This document shows positions 17,213 through 26,165 of a stretch of DNA of 41,559 nt, piece after piece. This DNA comes from an uncultured Rikenellaceae bacterium. Lineage in GTDB: Bacteria > Bacteroidota > Bacteroidia > Bacteroidales > Rikenellaceae. Every line of letters starts with the position of its first letter. Position 1 is the first letter of the stretch. The notes beneath the pieces were generated by a model. The model was given only the letters and a program-made list of their open reading frames with translations, was not told where the DNA came from and did not search any database. Both the position numbers and the translations under genes were made by a program. Location: positions 1-41,559 of the forward strand of contig CALVFY010000022.1 of NCBI GenBank assembly GCA_944326945.1, read 5' to 3'.

Positions 17213-18354
17213 AGTCGTACGATCAGTTTGCTTACCGTCAGGGCGAAGTGTGCGAATATCAGTTTCGGATTACCGTTCTGTGCCACTTGTGCTGCGGCCA
17301 GTTCCATTTCGCGTACCAATGCTTCTATGTTGTGATTGCCGATAAAGGGGGCGAATTTTTTGCAGAAAGCCAACTCGTCGCCCCACAGATAGGCGATTTC
17401 GCCCATTCCTGCATGGAGCATATAGCTGTTGCGCAACAGACGGATGGAGTTCTGCAGGAATCGTTTTTGTTCTTCTCGTCCCAGAGCGGCTACTGTTTCC
17501 GCCCATTCGAGCAACTCCATGTGACGGTCGTTGTAACTGAGACGCATCAACTGCACGAAGAGATCGAAATTCTCTGCATTTTCGCCATTCCGTCCACCTT
17601 CGACTATCCGATTCGCCTCCAGTACGTTGCCGGTCGACAGGCGGGCGATTGTTGAGGCCTGCGTGGGTTCCATACCGTATTTTTGGATCAGATATTCCTC
17701 CATGTCGGGCAGTTCTATACGGGGTACAACCACTTCCTGAGTACGGGAAACGATCGTGGAGAGCAGTCGTGCGGGTGATTCGGAAACCATCAGAAAGAGT
17801 GTCTTTTCCCAAGGTTCTTCCAGAATTTTGAGCAGTGTGTTGGCCGCCTCCGTACGCATTTTTTCCGGAAGCCAGATCACCATTATCTTATATTCGGCCT
17901 CGAACGATTTGAACGAGAGTTTGCGGATAATCTCGTCTGCTTCGGCCCGGGAGATGATTCCCTGTTGGTTTTCGATGTTGATTGCCTCGTACCATTGCTG
18001 TTCGTCGAAATAACCGCCGCTTTGTTTGACCAACTCTCTCCAGGGAGCGATAAAGTAGTCGCTCAGGGGCTTTTCCGATCCGCCTTTCCCTTTTGGGGAG
18101 TTGACCGGGAACACGAAATTCAGATCGGGATGAGCCAGTTCAGCCATTTTCCGGCAGGAAGGGCACACGCCGCACGAGTCGCCGTCGTGGCGGTCGGTGC
18201 AGTTGATATACTGGGCATAGGCCAAGGCAAGGGACAGGGCTCCGCAACCGGCTTCGCCCGTAAAGAGTTGGGCATGACTTACCCGACCCTCGTCGGCACT
18301 GCGGACGAGCATGCGTTTAAGGGTGGTATGGCCTATGACATCGCGGAATTGCAT
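17209..18354 (-). CDS. holB: DNA polymerase III delta' subunit (clamp loader)
   Basis: A 381-residue AAA+ clamp-loader subunit. It has the start FRDVIGHTTLKRML, a degenerate P-loop GEAGCGALS (33-41), the four-Cys zinc module (C52, C61, C64, C67) and the sensor/arginine region TLLKILEEPWEKTLFLMVSESPARLL. A poor P-loop is normal for delta', which does not need to hydrolyse ATP. The C-terminal 150 residues are the oligomerisation domain. It lies between a 65-residue membrane protein (6-base gap) and folK (4-base overlap). Confidence 0.9.
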   Translation of the reverse strand: MQFRDVIGHTTLKRMLVRSADEGRVSHAQLFTGEAGCGALSLALAYAQYINCTDRHDGDSCGVCPSCRKMAELAHPDLNFVFPVNSPKGKGGSEKPLSDYFIAPWRELVKQSGGYFDEQQWYEAINIENQQGIISRAEADEIIRKLSFKSFEAEYKIMVIWLPEKMRTEAANTLLKILEEPWEKTLFLMVSESPARLLSTIVSRTQEVVVPRIELPDMEEYLIQKYGMEPTQASTIARLSTGNVLEANRIVEGGRNGENAENFDLFVQLMRLSYNDRHMELLEWAETVAALGREEQKRFLQNSIRLLRNSYMLHAGMGEIAYLWGDELAFCKKFAPFIGNHNIEALVREMELAAAQVAQNGNPKLIFAHFALTVSKLIVRL

Positions 18355-18360
18355 GATCTT

Positions 18361-18558
18361 TTAATGTTTACGGTTGCGTTCCGCCCGGTTGAGGTTGCGG
18401 ATGTTGAGAATCATGCCTACGATTACCAACACTTGAGCCAGGCCTATTACGACACGACTGCCGATCGGGCCTCCTTTCAGAAAGATGGTCCATACCAATA
18501 CCAGTGCGGCGGCGCAGGCGATCGCCACATAGATCGTACGATGAGTTTGTGCTTTCAT
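18361..18558 (-). CDS. Small two-helix membrane protein
   Basis: A 65-residue protein with two hydrophobic helices (about 8-27 and 35-53) joined by a short FLKGGPIGSR turn and ending in a basic tail (NLNRAERNRKH). It is spaced 12 bases from dut and 6 from holB, so it is in the operon and very likely translated. Function unknown. Confidence 0.7.
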   Translation of the reverse strand: MKAQTHRTIYVAIACAAALVLVWTIFLKGGPIGSRVVIGLAQVLVIVGMILNIRNLNRAERNRKH

Positions 18559-18570
18559 TTTCCGAACGTT

Positions 18571-19002
18571 TTATTTTCCCGTGTGACCGAATCCTCCGGT
18601 CCCTCGTTCCGTTTGCGATAACTCCTCTGCCGGTTCCCACTCCACCTGTGTGAACTGAGACACCACCATCTGGGCGATTCGTTCGCCGGGTTTCAACTCG
18701 TAGGCTTCCGAGGAGAGATTGGCTACGATTACCTTGATTTCACCGCGGTAGTCGGCGTCGATCGTTCCTGGGGTGTTGAGCAGGGTCAGTCCGTGTTTGA
18801 TGGCCAGGCCGCTGCGGGGACGGATCTGCATTTCGTAACCTTCGGGCAGTTCCACGTAGAGTCCTGTAGGTACCAGTGTCCGTTCCAGCGGTTTCAGTAT
18901 GATCGGTTCAGAGAGGTCGGCCCGCACGTCCATACCCGCCGAAAGGGGGGTCTCGTAACGGGGCAGGTCGTTGGCCGAACGGTTGATTACTTTTACTTTC
19001 AT
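18571..19002 (-). CDS. dut: dUTP diphosphatase
   Basis: A 143-residue trimeric dUTPase that hydrolyses dUTP to dUMP. All five motifs are present: AGMD (22-25), RPRSGLA (61-67), [11 protein letters not shown] (79-89), GERIAQ (106-111) and [10 protein letters not shown] (133-142). The frame extends upstream to 19083, but those 27 residues overlap the flippase and are not family sequence; ATG 19002 begins the conserved MKVKVINRS start. Confidence 0.95.
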   Translation of the reverse strand: MKVKVINRSANDLPRYETPLSAGMDVRADLSEPIILKPLERTLVPTGLYVELPEGYEMQIRPRSGLAIKHGLTLLNTPGTIDADYRGEIKVIVANLSSEAYELKPGERIAQMVVSQFTQVEWEPAEELSQTERGTGGFGHTGK

Positions 19003-19018
19003 GGTATATGGTTTGTTT

Positions 19019-20500
19019 TTATTTATGATGCAGGATGGAGCGAAGGAGTCCTCGTACGTCGATGCGTTCGCGACGCACGGCATACAGCATGAACAGGGCG
19101 ATAAAACACGTGTCGAGCAGATAGCGGGGCAGGACGGGCAGTTGAGCCGTGCAAAGGCCCAGTCCGTAGAGGATGGCTCCCAGCAGGAAATAGCTTCCGA
19201 TGCGGGGCAGATCGTAGGGAGTGGGGTAATATTTCCGGTTGAGGTAGTAACTCATGCCCACCATGCCTGCATTGCAGAGTAGCCGGGCCCAGGCTGCTCC
19301 GGCGTATCCCTGCCAGGGTATGAGCAGGATGTTGAAAAGGATGGTGAGTATGAGTCCGAATCCTGTGACATAGATGGCATAACGGGTGACATCGGCCTGT
19401 TTGTACCAGAACGAGAGGTTGAGTACCACGCCGGAGAGGATATTGGCCAACAGTACGATGGGCAGGATGAAGATACCCTCACGGAAATCGGCTCCTACGA
19501 TCAGGGCGAACAGATCGGCGAACAGTGCGATCAATAGAAAGATGGCCACGGATACGATCACAAAATATTTCAGGGCTTCGGCATTCGTGCGCACGAAGTC
19601 CTTTTTGTCGAATCCCATCAGAAAAAAAGGTTCGGCGGCCAACCGGTACATTTGGGTGAACAGCATCAGTACTACACCGATTTTTACCACCGCGCCGTAG
19701 ATTCCCAACGCTCCCATGGCCTCGTCGGCAGGCATGAGATACTTGATCATCTGCCGGTCGATAAATTCATTGGCCGTTCCGGCTATGCCGCTCAGCAACA
19801 GAGGGAACGAGTAGACAAGGATGGTCCACAACAGTTTTCGGTCGATGCGCGGCAGCACTCCTCTGCAGGAGGGGAGTAACAGCAACAGTGTCACGAAACT
19901 GGCTGCCAGATTGGCCACGAAGACATATCCTGCTCCGAAGTTCGGATTCCAGAGCGAGGCGAATGGCCCTCCGGAAGCTGTCAAATGAGGCAATGCTGCA
20001 TAGCAGAAGATACATAGGGCCACGTTGACGACCACCGAAGCGACCCGAATCAAGACGAATTGTCCGGCTCGTCCCTCTTCGCGCAACCGGGCGAAGGGGA
20101 TGGCCGTAATGACATCCAGGGCGATAATCGAACCTACCATCCAGATGTATGAGGGATGGTTGGCATATCCTGTCGTGGAGGCAATGGGTTTCAGGAAGAG
20201 GAGAATCAGGGCCAGGAATGCCAGGGCGGCATAGCTTACGGCGGCCCAGGTTGTAGAGAATACTCTTTTTTTCTCTTCGGGCGAGGCGGCTCGGCCTGCG
20301 AAACGGAAATAACCGGTCTCCATGCCGAAGGTGAGTACCACCAGGGCGAAAGGGATCAGGGCATACATGTCGGTAATCACACCGTATTCGGCCGGCGACA
20401 TGATCCGGGTCAGATAAGGTGTGAGCAGGTAGTTGAGCAGTCGGGCCACGATACTGCTGATGCCATAGATGGCGGTCTGACCTGCGAGTTTTCTGAGCAT
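19019..20500 (-). CDS. Wzx-type oligosaccharide/lipid flippase
   Basis: A 493-residue membrane protein with 12 to 14 predicted helices of the MOP/polysaccharide-exporter superfamily. The N-terminal [24 protein letters not shown] segment and the [11 protein letters not shown] loop are typical of Wzx-like flippases that move lipid-linked glycans across the inner membrane. It stands alone among non-glycan genes, so it may be a housekeeping flippase rather than a capsule-locus one. The TTG at 20506 also opens the frame; ATG 20500 follows the TAnnTTTG element by 15 bases and is chosen. It leads the operon with dut, the 65-residue protein, holB, folK and a lipoprotein. Confidence 0.85.
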   Translation of the reverse strand: MLRKLAGQTAIYGISSIVARLLNYLLTPYLTRIMSPAEYGVITDMYALIPFALVVLTFGMETGYFRFAGRAASPEEKKRVFSTTWAAVSYAALAFLALILLFLKPIASTTGYANHPSYIWMVGSIIALDVITAIPFARLREEGRAGQFVLIRVASVVVNVALCIFCYAALPHLTASGGPFASLWNPNFGAGYVFVANLAASFVTLLLLLPSCRGVLPRIDRKLLWTILVYSFPLLLSGIAGTANEFIDRQMIKYLMPADEAMGALGIYGAVVKIGVVLMLFTQMYRLAAEPFFLMGFDKKDFVRTNAEALKYFVIVSVAIFLLIALFADLFALIVGADFREGIFILPIVLLANILSGVVLNLSFWYKQADVTRYAIYVTGFGLILTILFNILLIPWQGYAGAAWARLLCNAGMVGMSYYLNRKYYPTPYDLPRIGSYFLLGAILYGLGLCTAQLPVLPRYLLDTCFIALFMLYAVRRERIDVRGLLRSILHHK

Positions 20501-20515
20501 GAGCAAAGTTTTTCA

Positions 20516-20523
20516 CAAAGATA
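20516..20523 (-). promoter_or_regulatory. Bacteroidota -7 promoter element for the flippase-dut-holB-folK operon
   Basis: TATCTTTG on the minus strand, 15 bases upstream of ATG 20500. It predicts a very short leader. Confidence 0.55.
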
Positions 20524-20770
20524 AGATTCTAATCCGATTCGGGGAAGTGTTTTCCTTTTTTTCCGTATATCCGTGTTGTGCAAGACATCGCGCTATAAAC
20601 CCAAGACCGGCCGGTTTTTCCCGGAATGGATTTTGAGGGTCTGAGCCATAGGATGTGGGGATTGTTGCACCTGTTTCGGAGAGGAGCTTCCCCAGAGTCT
20701 GTGAGGGAATGGTGCTACGATCGGTTCGCCTCCTTTTTTGTCGGAATGAATCTCGGCAAGGGGTATATGT
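20524..20770. other. Intergenic stretch without a recognisable gene
   Basis: Between the flippase promoter and the thioredoxin terminator no gene was found. A 91-codon minus-strand frame covers part of it but has low-complexity basic content and no family features. A palindrome ACCGGCCGGT followed by five T lies near 20606, with no loop, so it is not a convincing terminator. Confidence 0.5.
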
Positions 20771-20798
20771 GAAAAAGGACCCATACAGGCCCTTTTTC
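20771..20798 (-). terminator. Terminator downstream of the thioredoxin gene
   Basis: GAAAAAGG and CCTTTTTC form an 8-bp stem, extended by two further pairs past one mismatch, about 20 bases after the thioredoxin stop. The A/T arms give a T tract on either strand. Confidence 0.65.
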
Positions 20799-20818
20799 TT
20801 GGTATTTGGAAATGAGGA

Positions 20819-21247
20819 TTATTTTTGAGCTTTGGCTTTGAGCTCTTTGATTTGACGGATAAATTCATCGGCGGGACTGCCCCCGACCATTTTCCCTACC
20901 AGTTTCCCGTTGCTGTCCAACAATAAAAACGTAGGATAGGCATTCACTCCGTATCGAGCTGCGATGGACCGTCCTTCGCCTACCTCGGCATCGAATTTGG
21001 CGTTGACGAAAGTGGCGTTGAAATAATCGCCCACCTTCTTTTGAGTGAACACCTCGGCGGCCATTCGTTTGCAGGGACCGCACCAGGAGGCATAAACGTC
21101 CATGAATACCAGTTTTTTCTGGGCCTTTGCTTTGGCCAGTATTTCGGAGAAGGTACCCTTCTCGAATTTGATGCCCTGATCGTTCTGTGCCAGGGCAACG
21201 CTTCCGATAAACGCCAGTATGGCGGTCAGTAACATGATTTTTTTCAT
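20819..21247 (-). CDS. Secreted thioredoxin-family protein
   Basis: A 142-residue thiol-disulfide protein with a Sec signal peptide (about 1-20, cleavage at ALA-Q) and a thioredoxin fold with WCGPCKRM (C56, C59) and the cis-Pro in NAYPTF. The DVYASWCGPCKRMAAEVF pattern fits Bacteroidota DUF255/thioredoxin_7-like periplasmic reductases rather than cytoplasmic TrxA. It follows rlmN by 24 bases and probably shares its transcript. Confidence 0.9.
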   Translation of the reverse strand: MKKIMLLTAILAFIGSVALAQNDQGIKFEKGTFSEILAKAKAQKKLVFMDVYASWCGPCKRMAAEVFTQKKVGDYFNATFVNAKFDAEVGEGRSIAARYGVNAYPTFLLLDSNGKLVGKMVGGSPADEFIRQIKELKAKAQK

Positions 21248-21271
21248 CGTTGTTTGTTGTTTATGTGTGTT

Positions 21272-22324
21272 TTACTGTATATGTTCCTGGATTTTCTGTG
21301 CCGATTTTTCTCGATTGCGTGTAGAGAGAAGTCCGCAAGCAGCTTGTATGTCTTCGCCCCGCGAGGCACGGATCGTGGTGGTGATTCCTCGCCGGGAGAG
21401 TTCGTCCCGGAAATGGATCATCTTTTCGGTATCGGGACTGACGAACGGCGAGCCCGGAATAGCATGAAAACGGATCAGATTGATCCTGCATTTGAGTCCG
21501 TCGAGTAGTTTGCATAATGCTTTTATGTGGGCCGGCGAATCGTTCATGTCCTTGAGTACGATATATTCGAAGCTGACGCGACGTTGTCCGTCCCAATCGT
21601 ATTGCTTGAGTAGAGAGATCGTCTCCTCGATGGGATAGACGCGTTGAAGAGGCATGATGGCGGCCCGTTGATCGGGGAAGGGGTTGTGAAGGCTCACGGC
21701 CAGGTGGACTTTTGTCCGTTCGAGGAAGCTCTTCAGGGCAGGGGTTACACCCACGGTGGAGAGTGTAATGCGTGTGGGACTCCATGCATAGCCCCATGCC
21801 GCAGTGAGAATTTCCAGCGAATTCAGTACGTTATCCAGATTGTCCAGTGGTTCGCCCATTCCCATATAGACTATATTGGTAAGAGTGTCTTTTTCCGGCA
21901 GGGAGGCGATTTGGTTCAGAATCTCTCCCGTAGAGAGGTGCTGCTGAAAACCTTGTCGGCCTGTGGCGCAGAAAGCGCAACCCATCTTGCATCCGGCCTG
22001 GGAGGAGACGCACAGTGTGGCTCGATCCCGGTCGGGAATATAAGCCGATTCGATATAGTGCCCTCCCAACGTTTCGAACAGATATTTTTTTGTGCCGTCC
22101 TTTGACTCGGAAACGGCCGAGGGGGGGGTGAGCCCTAAGCTGTAATGCTCTTCGAGCAGGGTGCGATTCCGCAGGGAGAGATCGGTCATCTGTCCGATCC
22201 CGGTCGCTCCTTTCCTGTAGAGCCATGCGGCGATCTGTCCCGCTGCGAAACGGGGCATTCCCCATTCCGAGACGATAGCCTGGAGTTGGTCGAGAGTCAT
22301 GCCGAAAAGAGTCTGCTGCGCCAT
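21272..22324 (-). CDS. rlmN: 23S rRNA (adenine2503-C2)/tRNA methyltransferase, dual-specificity radical SAM enzyme
   Basis: A 350-residue RlmN that methylates A2503 of 23S rRNA, and A37 of some tRNAs. The radical SAM cluster motif CKMGCAFC (C112, C116, C119), the GMGEPLDN stretch and the C-terminal methyl-carrier Cys (C330 in QAACGLL) are present. The frame is open up to 22516, running into the tRNA gene; ATG 22324 begins the family start MAQQTLFGMTLDQL. The preceding tRNA-Ala has its own terminator, and no TAnnTTTG element is visible just before this ATG. Confidence 0.94.
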   Translation of the reverse strand: MAQQTLFGMTLDQLQAIVSEWGMPRFAAGQIAAWLYRKGATGIGQMTDLSLRNRTLLEEHYSLGLTPPSAVSESKDGTKKYLFETLGGHYIESAYIPDRDRATLCVSSQAGCKMGCAFCATGRQGFQQHLSTGEILNQIASLPEKDTLTNIVYMGMGEPLDNLDNVLNSLEILTAAWGYAWSPTRITLSTVGVTPALKSFLERTKVHLAVSLHNPFPDQRAAIMPLQRVYPIEETISLLKQYDWDGQRRVSFEYIVLKDMNDSPAHIKALCKLLDGLKCRINLIRFHAIPGSPFVSPDTEKMIHFRDELSRRGITTTIRASRGEDIQAACGLLSTRNREKSAQKIQEHIQ

Positions 22325-22433
22325 GTGGATCGGATTGAAGGTTGTCTGAAAAAGAGGTGTTCGATGTCGGACTTTATACGGAATTGGTGTTTGTAACAAA
22401 CGGAACGGTTTCTGAAAAATTATGGTAAAACTG

Positions 22434-22466
22434 AAAAGGGGCTGTTCCCTTGCCGAAAACAGTCCC
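22434..22466 (-). terminator. Terminator after tRNA-Ala
   Basis: On the minus strand GGGACTGTT and AACAGCCCC pair with one mismatch around an 11-base loop and are followed by TTTT. It lies 9 bases after the tRNA 3' end and before rlmN. Confidence 0.65.
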
Positions 22467-22474
22467 TTCCTTAG

Positions 22475-22548
<74 letters not shown>

Positions 22549-22559
22549 GTTTGAGAGTG

Positions 22560-22567
22560 CAAATATA
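22560..22567 (-). promoter_or_regulatory. Bacteroidota -7 promoter element for tRNA-Ala
   Basis: TATATTTG on the minus strand, 11 bases before the tRNA 5' end. Confidence 0.6.
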
Positions 22568-22682
22568 ATACTTTTTGGAAAATCTTCATGGGTTTTGGAG
22601 GAAATTTATGTTGCAGATGCTATTTTCTGTTGATTTCGTTGAAAAAAAATGGGCGAATGTGATCGGATTAAATGTTTTTTCC

Positions 22683-22690
22683 TATCTTTG
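22683..22690 (+). promoter_or_regulatory. Bacteroidota -7 promoter element for the TonB-type gene
   Basis: TATCTTTG, 56 bases before ATG 22747, giving an AT-rich leader of about 50 bases. Confidence 0.65.
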
Positions 22691-22746
22691 TAACAAGAAA
22701 TGCCATATTTATTTTTGTTTTAACTTAAAAATTAAACATACAAATC

Positions 22747-23427
22747 ATGGAAATCAAAAAATCGCCTAAAGCCGATCTGCAGAATAAACGGGGTCTGTTT
22801 CTGGAGATAGGTCTGATCATTTCGCTCGCATTGATGATCGCTGCGTTCAGTTATAGTCAGACTGAAAAGGTCGTTGAGATAATGGACATGGGTACTGTTG
22901 CGGTAGAGGAGGAGATCGTGGAGATCACCCGTCAGGACCAGAAACCGGCCCAACCGGTTAAACAGACCATCGCTGTCGTTTCCGACATCATCAATGTGGT
23001 GAAGAACGATGTTAAGATTACAACAGAATTCGATTTTAGCGACTTCTCGGAAGATGCGATCGTCGTTCAGCAGGTGGGTGTAACCGAAGAGGCCGCGGAA
23101 GCTGATGAGCCTTTTATCGTAGCCGAAGAGATGCCTACCTTCATGGGTGGTGATTTGACTAAATTCCGTGAGTGGGTGATGGAGCGTATTAAATACCCGA
23201 CTATCGCAGCAGAGAACGGAATTTCCGGTAACGTGACCCTTTCGTTCGTGATCGAGAAAGACGGTTCGCTGACCAATATTACGGTGTTGCAGAGTCCCGA
23301 CCGCTCTCTTTCGGACGAAGCCATTCGTGTGCTGCAGATGTCGCCGAAATGGACTCCCGGTAAACAACGGAGTACTCCGGTGCGTGTAAAATATACGCTT
23401 CCGGTGCAGTTCAAGATTCAGAATTAG
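22747..23427 (+). CDS. Energy transducer TonB-family protein
   Basis: A 226-residue inner-membrane-anchored TonB. A cytoplasmic start (MEIKKSPKADLQNKRG) is followed by one helix (about 15-37), a periplasmic acidic linker (40-130) and a C-terminal TonB domain (about 140-226) with GGDLTKFREWVMERIKYPTIA and SFVIEKDGSLTNI. This is the Bacteroidota form with the KYPxxAxxNGIxG signature. It would couple proton motive force to TonB-dependent receptors such as the SusC in this window, though no direct link is shown; ExbB/ExbD are not adjacent. It has its own promoter and terminator. Confidence 0.9.
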   Translation: MEIKKSPKADLQNKRGLFLEIGLIISLALMIAAFSYSQTEKVVEIMDMGTVAVEEEIVEITRQDQKPAQPVKQTIAVVSDIINVVKNDVKITTEFDFSDFSEDAIVVQQVGVTEEAAEADEPFIVAEEMPTFMGGDLTKFREWVMERIKYPTIAAENGISGNVTLSFVIEKDGSLTNITVLQSPDRSLSDEAIRVLQMSPKWTPGKQRSTPVRVKYTLPVQFKIQN

Positions 23428-23481
23428 TTCCACGGGGGGCTGGAAAGACGGGCTCCCGGAATGGATAGAATGTGTGAATAA

Positions 23482-23514
23482 GAGGGTATCCGTTGAGGGG
23501 TACCCTCCTTTTTT
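23482..23514 (+). terminator. Terminator of the TonB-type gene
   Basis: GAGGGTA and TACCCTC form a perfect 7-bp stem, extendable inward, followed by TTTTTT. It lies 55 bases after the stop codon. Confidence 0.85.
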
Positions 23515-23526
23515 GACTATATAAGT

Positions 23527-24714
23527 ATGATCAATAGAGTGTGCGAACGGGAACGAGCCGTATTGGTTGCGGTGGCCCGTGATACGCAGAATGAACGGCA
23601 GGTGACGGAATATCTCGACGAGCTGGAGTTTTTGGCCGAAACAGCCGATATTGAGACAAAAACTCGTTTCGTGCAGAAATTGTCGATGCCGAATAATCGG
23701 ACCTTTGTGGGACCCGGTAAACTGGAAGAGATCGTGGCCTACGTGCAGGAACAGGATATTGATGTGGTTATTTTCGACGATGAGCTGTCGCCTTCTCAGG
23801 CCCGGAATCTGGAGAAAGAGATCGGTCGGCGCATCTTGGATCGAACCAGTCTGATTCTCGATATTTTTGTGAGCCGGGCGACGACGGCTTATGCCAAAAC
23901 ACAGGTGGAATTGGCCCGATATGAATACTTGTTGCCTCGTTTGGCGGGTATGTGGACACACCTCGAGCGTCAACGGGGAGGTACGGGTACCCGAGGTGGT
24001 GCCGGAGAACGCGAGATAGAGACCGACCGGCGAATCGTGCGTAATCGGATCGCCAAACTCAAGGAAGATCTCAAGAAGATCGATCGTCAGATGGCCGTAC
24101 AACGGGGTAATCGAGGTTCATTGGTGCGGGTTTCGCTGGTGGGTTACACCAATGTCGGGAAATCGACGTTGATGAATCTGATCAGCAAAAGCGAGGTGTT
24201 TGCAGAGAACAAGCTTTTCGCTACGCTCGATACCACGGTGCGTAAAGTGGTACTCGACAATCTTCCTTTTCTGCTTTCGGACACAGTGGGATTTATCCGC
24301 AAGTTGCCTCATCAGTTGGTGGAGTCGTTCAAATCCACGCTCGACGAAGTCCGTGAAGCCGATCTTTTGCTTCACGTAGTGGACATTTCGCATCCCAATT
24401 TTGAGGAACAGCTGGAGGTGGTCAAACAGACCCTTCAGGAGATTGGGGCAGGAGATAAACCTGTCTTTCTGATCTTCAACAAAGTGGATGCCTATACGTG
24501 TGTGCCGAAGGATGAGGATGATCTGACACCGGCCACCCGGGAGAATCGCACCCTGGACGACCTCAAGAATAGTTGGATAGCCAAGGCCAATACGCCCTGT
24601 ATTTTTATTTCGGCCAAGGAGCGGATCGGTATCGACAAATTGCGTCGCGATCTGTATGGTATGGTTCGTGAGATACATGCAGGAAGATTCCCGTTCAATA
24701 ACTTTTTGTATTGA
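23527..24714 (+). CDS. hflX: Ribosome-associated GTPase HflX
   Basis: A 395-residue GTPase that splits stalled ribosomes. The N-terminal HflX domain (1-150) contains FVGPGKLEEI and is followed by the linker GAGEREIETDRR (157-169), a coiled-coil stretch (170-195) and the G domain with G1 GYTNVGKS (206-213), the HflX-typical LFATLDTT, DTVGFI and NKVD. The start ATG 23527 lies about 12 bases after the TonB terminator T tract; no TAnnTTTG box fits between, so transcription may partly be read-through. Confidence 0.93.
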   Translation: MINRVCERERAVLVAVARDTQNERQVTEYLDELEFLAETADIETKTRFVQKLSMPNNRTFVGPGKLEEIVAYVQEQDIDVVIFDDELSPSQARNLEKEIGRRILDRTSLILDIFVSRATTAYAKTQVELARYEYLLPRLAGMWTHLERQRGGTGTRGGAGEREIETDRRIVRNRIAKLKEDLKKIDRQMAVQRGNRGSLVRVSLVGYTNVGKSTLMNLISKSEVFAENKLFATLDTTVRKVVLDNLPFLLSDTVGFIRKLPHQLVESFKSTLDEVREADLLLHVVDISHPNFEEQLEVVKQTLQEIGAGDKPVFLIFNKVDAYTCVPKDEDDLTPATRENRTLDDLKNSWIAKANTPCIFISAKERIGIDKLRRDLYGMVREIHAGRFPFNNFLY

Positions 24715-24733
24715 TCCGTTTGGAGGTTCGGCC

Positions 24734-24741
24734 TAAATTTG
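24734..24741 (+). promoter_or_regulatory. Bacteroidota -7 promoter element for upp
   Basis: TAAATTTG, 29 bases before the upp ATG, in the short gap after hflX. Confidence 0.6.
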
Positions 24742-24770
24742 TAACTTTACTCTACTTAAACAGATAGACA

Positions 24771-25424
24771 ATGTTGCATATCCTCGATCAGCAGAACACG
24801 ATTCTCAACAAATTTGTCGCCGAATTGCGCGATGTGAATATTCAGACCGACAGTATGCGTTTCAGACGTAATCTGGAACGGGTGGGAGAGGTGATGGCTT
24901 ACGAAATCAGTAAGACATTGCGTTACAGTACGATCTCCGTGGAGACGCCGCTCGGAGAGGCCGAGGTGGCTCTACCCGACGACCAGGTTGTGATTGCGAC
25001 TATCCTGCGGGCCGGATTACCCTATCATCAGGGATTTCTGAACTACTTCGATGGGGCACAGAACGCATTTGTATCGGCCTATCGGAAGTATAGTAAGGAT
25101 GGGACTTTCAACGTGAAGGTGGAGTATATCTCCTGTTGTGACTTGACGGACAAGGTGCTGTTGTTGGTCGATCCGATGTTGGCCACGGGAACGTCGCTTG
25201 TATTGACTTACAATGCCCTGCTCGAAAAAGGAGGAACCCCTCGTCACACGCATGTGGCATCGGTTATTGCCAGTGAAGAGGGAATCGAGTATGTGAAAAA
25301 GCATGTATCCCAGGAGAAGATGACCATTTGGAGTGCTGCGGTGGATCAGGAACTCACGGTGAAGTCTTATATCGTGCCGGGAATCGGAGATGCAGGCGAT
25401 CTTGCTTATGGAGATAAATTGTAA
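24771..25424 (+). CDS. upp: Uracil phosphoribosyltransferase
   Basis: A 217-residue salvage enzyme making UMP from uracil and PRPP. The PRPP-binding loop is DPMLATGTS (134-142), and the uracil-binding C-terminal segment YIVPGIGDAGDLAYG carries the conserved GDAGD. The length fits the family. A dedicated promoter lies upstream and a strong hairpin downstream. Confidence 0.94.
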   Translation: MLHILDQQNTILNKFVAELRDVNIQTDSMRFRRNLERVGEVMAYEISKTLRYSTISVETPLGEAEVALPDDQVVIATILRAGLPYHQGFLNYFDGAQNAFVSAYRKYSKDGTFNVKVEYISCCDLTDKVLLLVDPMLATGTSLVLTYNALLEKGGTPRHTHVASVIASEEGIEYVKKHVSQEKMTIWSAAVDQELTVKSYIVPGIGDAGDLAYGDKL

Positions 25425-25451
25425 TAGAGGGATTTTTTTCCGGAATGTAAT

Positions 25452-25493
25452 ATACAACGATCCCCGACGATATCACGTCGGGGATCGTTGTAT
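25452..25493. terminator. Bidirectional terminator between upp and the 179-residue membrane protein
   Basis: An 18-bp perfect inverted repeat with a 6-base loop (core CGATCCCCGACG / CGTCGGGGATCG) between two convergent genes. The T tract is modest, but stem stability is very high. Confidence 0.8.
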
Positions 25494-25506
25494 TGAATAG
25501 GAAGAG

Positions 25507-26046
25507 TTAAGCCAGGCTTTCGGAAAGAGTATAATCGGATTTGGTGAATACGAGCGTATCGGTTACCGGTTTGTGGTGGTAGGGGACGTATTCGAGTACC
25601 TGTGCCAGCAGGATGTCTCCGGTTGATGTCTTATAGATCACGACAAGAATGGCGGAACTTGCGTTGCGAGGCAAATGCAACAGTGAGTCGAAATCTCCGG
25701 CTTTCACATATTTGTTGACGGCGTCGCGATAGGTTGTGTCGAAAAAGAGTTCGTAGCGTTTGAGCTGCTCTCCGGAAGGTTTGTAGACGGGAATAGCCGA
25801 TTTTCCATAAAGAGCAACCAACAGTTTGATGGCACCGATCAGTCCCAGGATAGTCCCGATCATCAATATGGCGGAAGAGAGATTGGGGCTCGAATAGATA
25901 CTGGGTACTACATAGTTGATGACGAATAATCCGGCTCCGACAAGAAGAAAGAATATGGCCGCCAATGGACTTTTCTTTTTGCGGACAATGTTGGTCGGGT
26001 CAATGGAATAGATGGTTTCGTCAATGGATTGATATTCTGGGTACAT
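25507..26046 (-). CDS. Uncharacterised two-helix membrane protein
   Basis: A 179-residue protein with a 26-residue cytoplasmic start ending in RKKK, two helices (about 27-48 and 57-79) and a soluble domain of about 100 residues (80-179) with no family I recognise. Positive residues before helix 1 suggest both termini are cytoplasmic. No TAnnTTTG element is seen upstream. The preceding gene on the same strand ends 119 bases before its start, so it may be transcribed from that gene's promoter. Confidence 0.65.
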   Translation of the reverse strand: MYPEYQSIDETIYSIDPTNIVRKKKSPLAAIFFLLVGAGLFVINYVVPSIYSSPNLSSAILMIGTILGLIGAIKLLVALYGKSAIPVYKPSGEQLKRYELFFDTTYRDAVNKYVKAGDFDSLLHLPRNASSAILVVIYKTSTGDILLAQVLEYVPYHHKPVTDTLVFTKSDYTLSESLA

Positions 26047-26165
26047 AATGTTTTTTCACGTTAAATGGTTGATAGAATGGAAATAGAAACAACACCGTTC
26101 CTCTTTCTTGGTTGAACGGGGCTGCCGGATAGGAGAGGCTATCCTGTTGGTGAAAAAACAAGCGA

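Noticed and set aside
17209..18354. Degenerate P-loop in HolB as a sign of a broken gene
   Set aside because: Delta' subunits normally have a non-functional P-loop; the rest of the protein is complete.
20593..20868. 91-codon minus-strand frame in the gap after the thioredoxin gene
   Set aside because: It overlaps the thioredoxin 3' end and the terminator, and has low-complexity content without domain or start signal.
22389..22401. Short palindrome GTTTGT-A-ACAAAC upstream of rlmN
   Set aside because: Six-base AT-rich arms are expected by chance in 41 kb, and no promoter can be tied to it.
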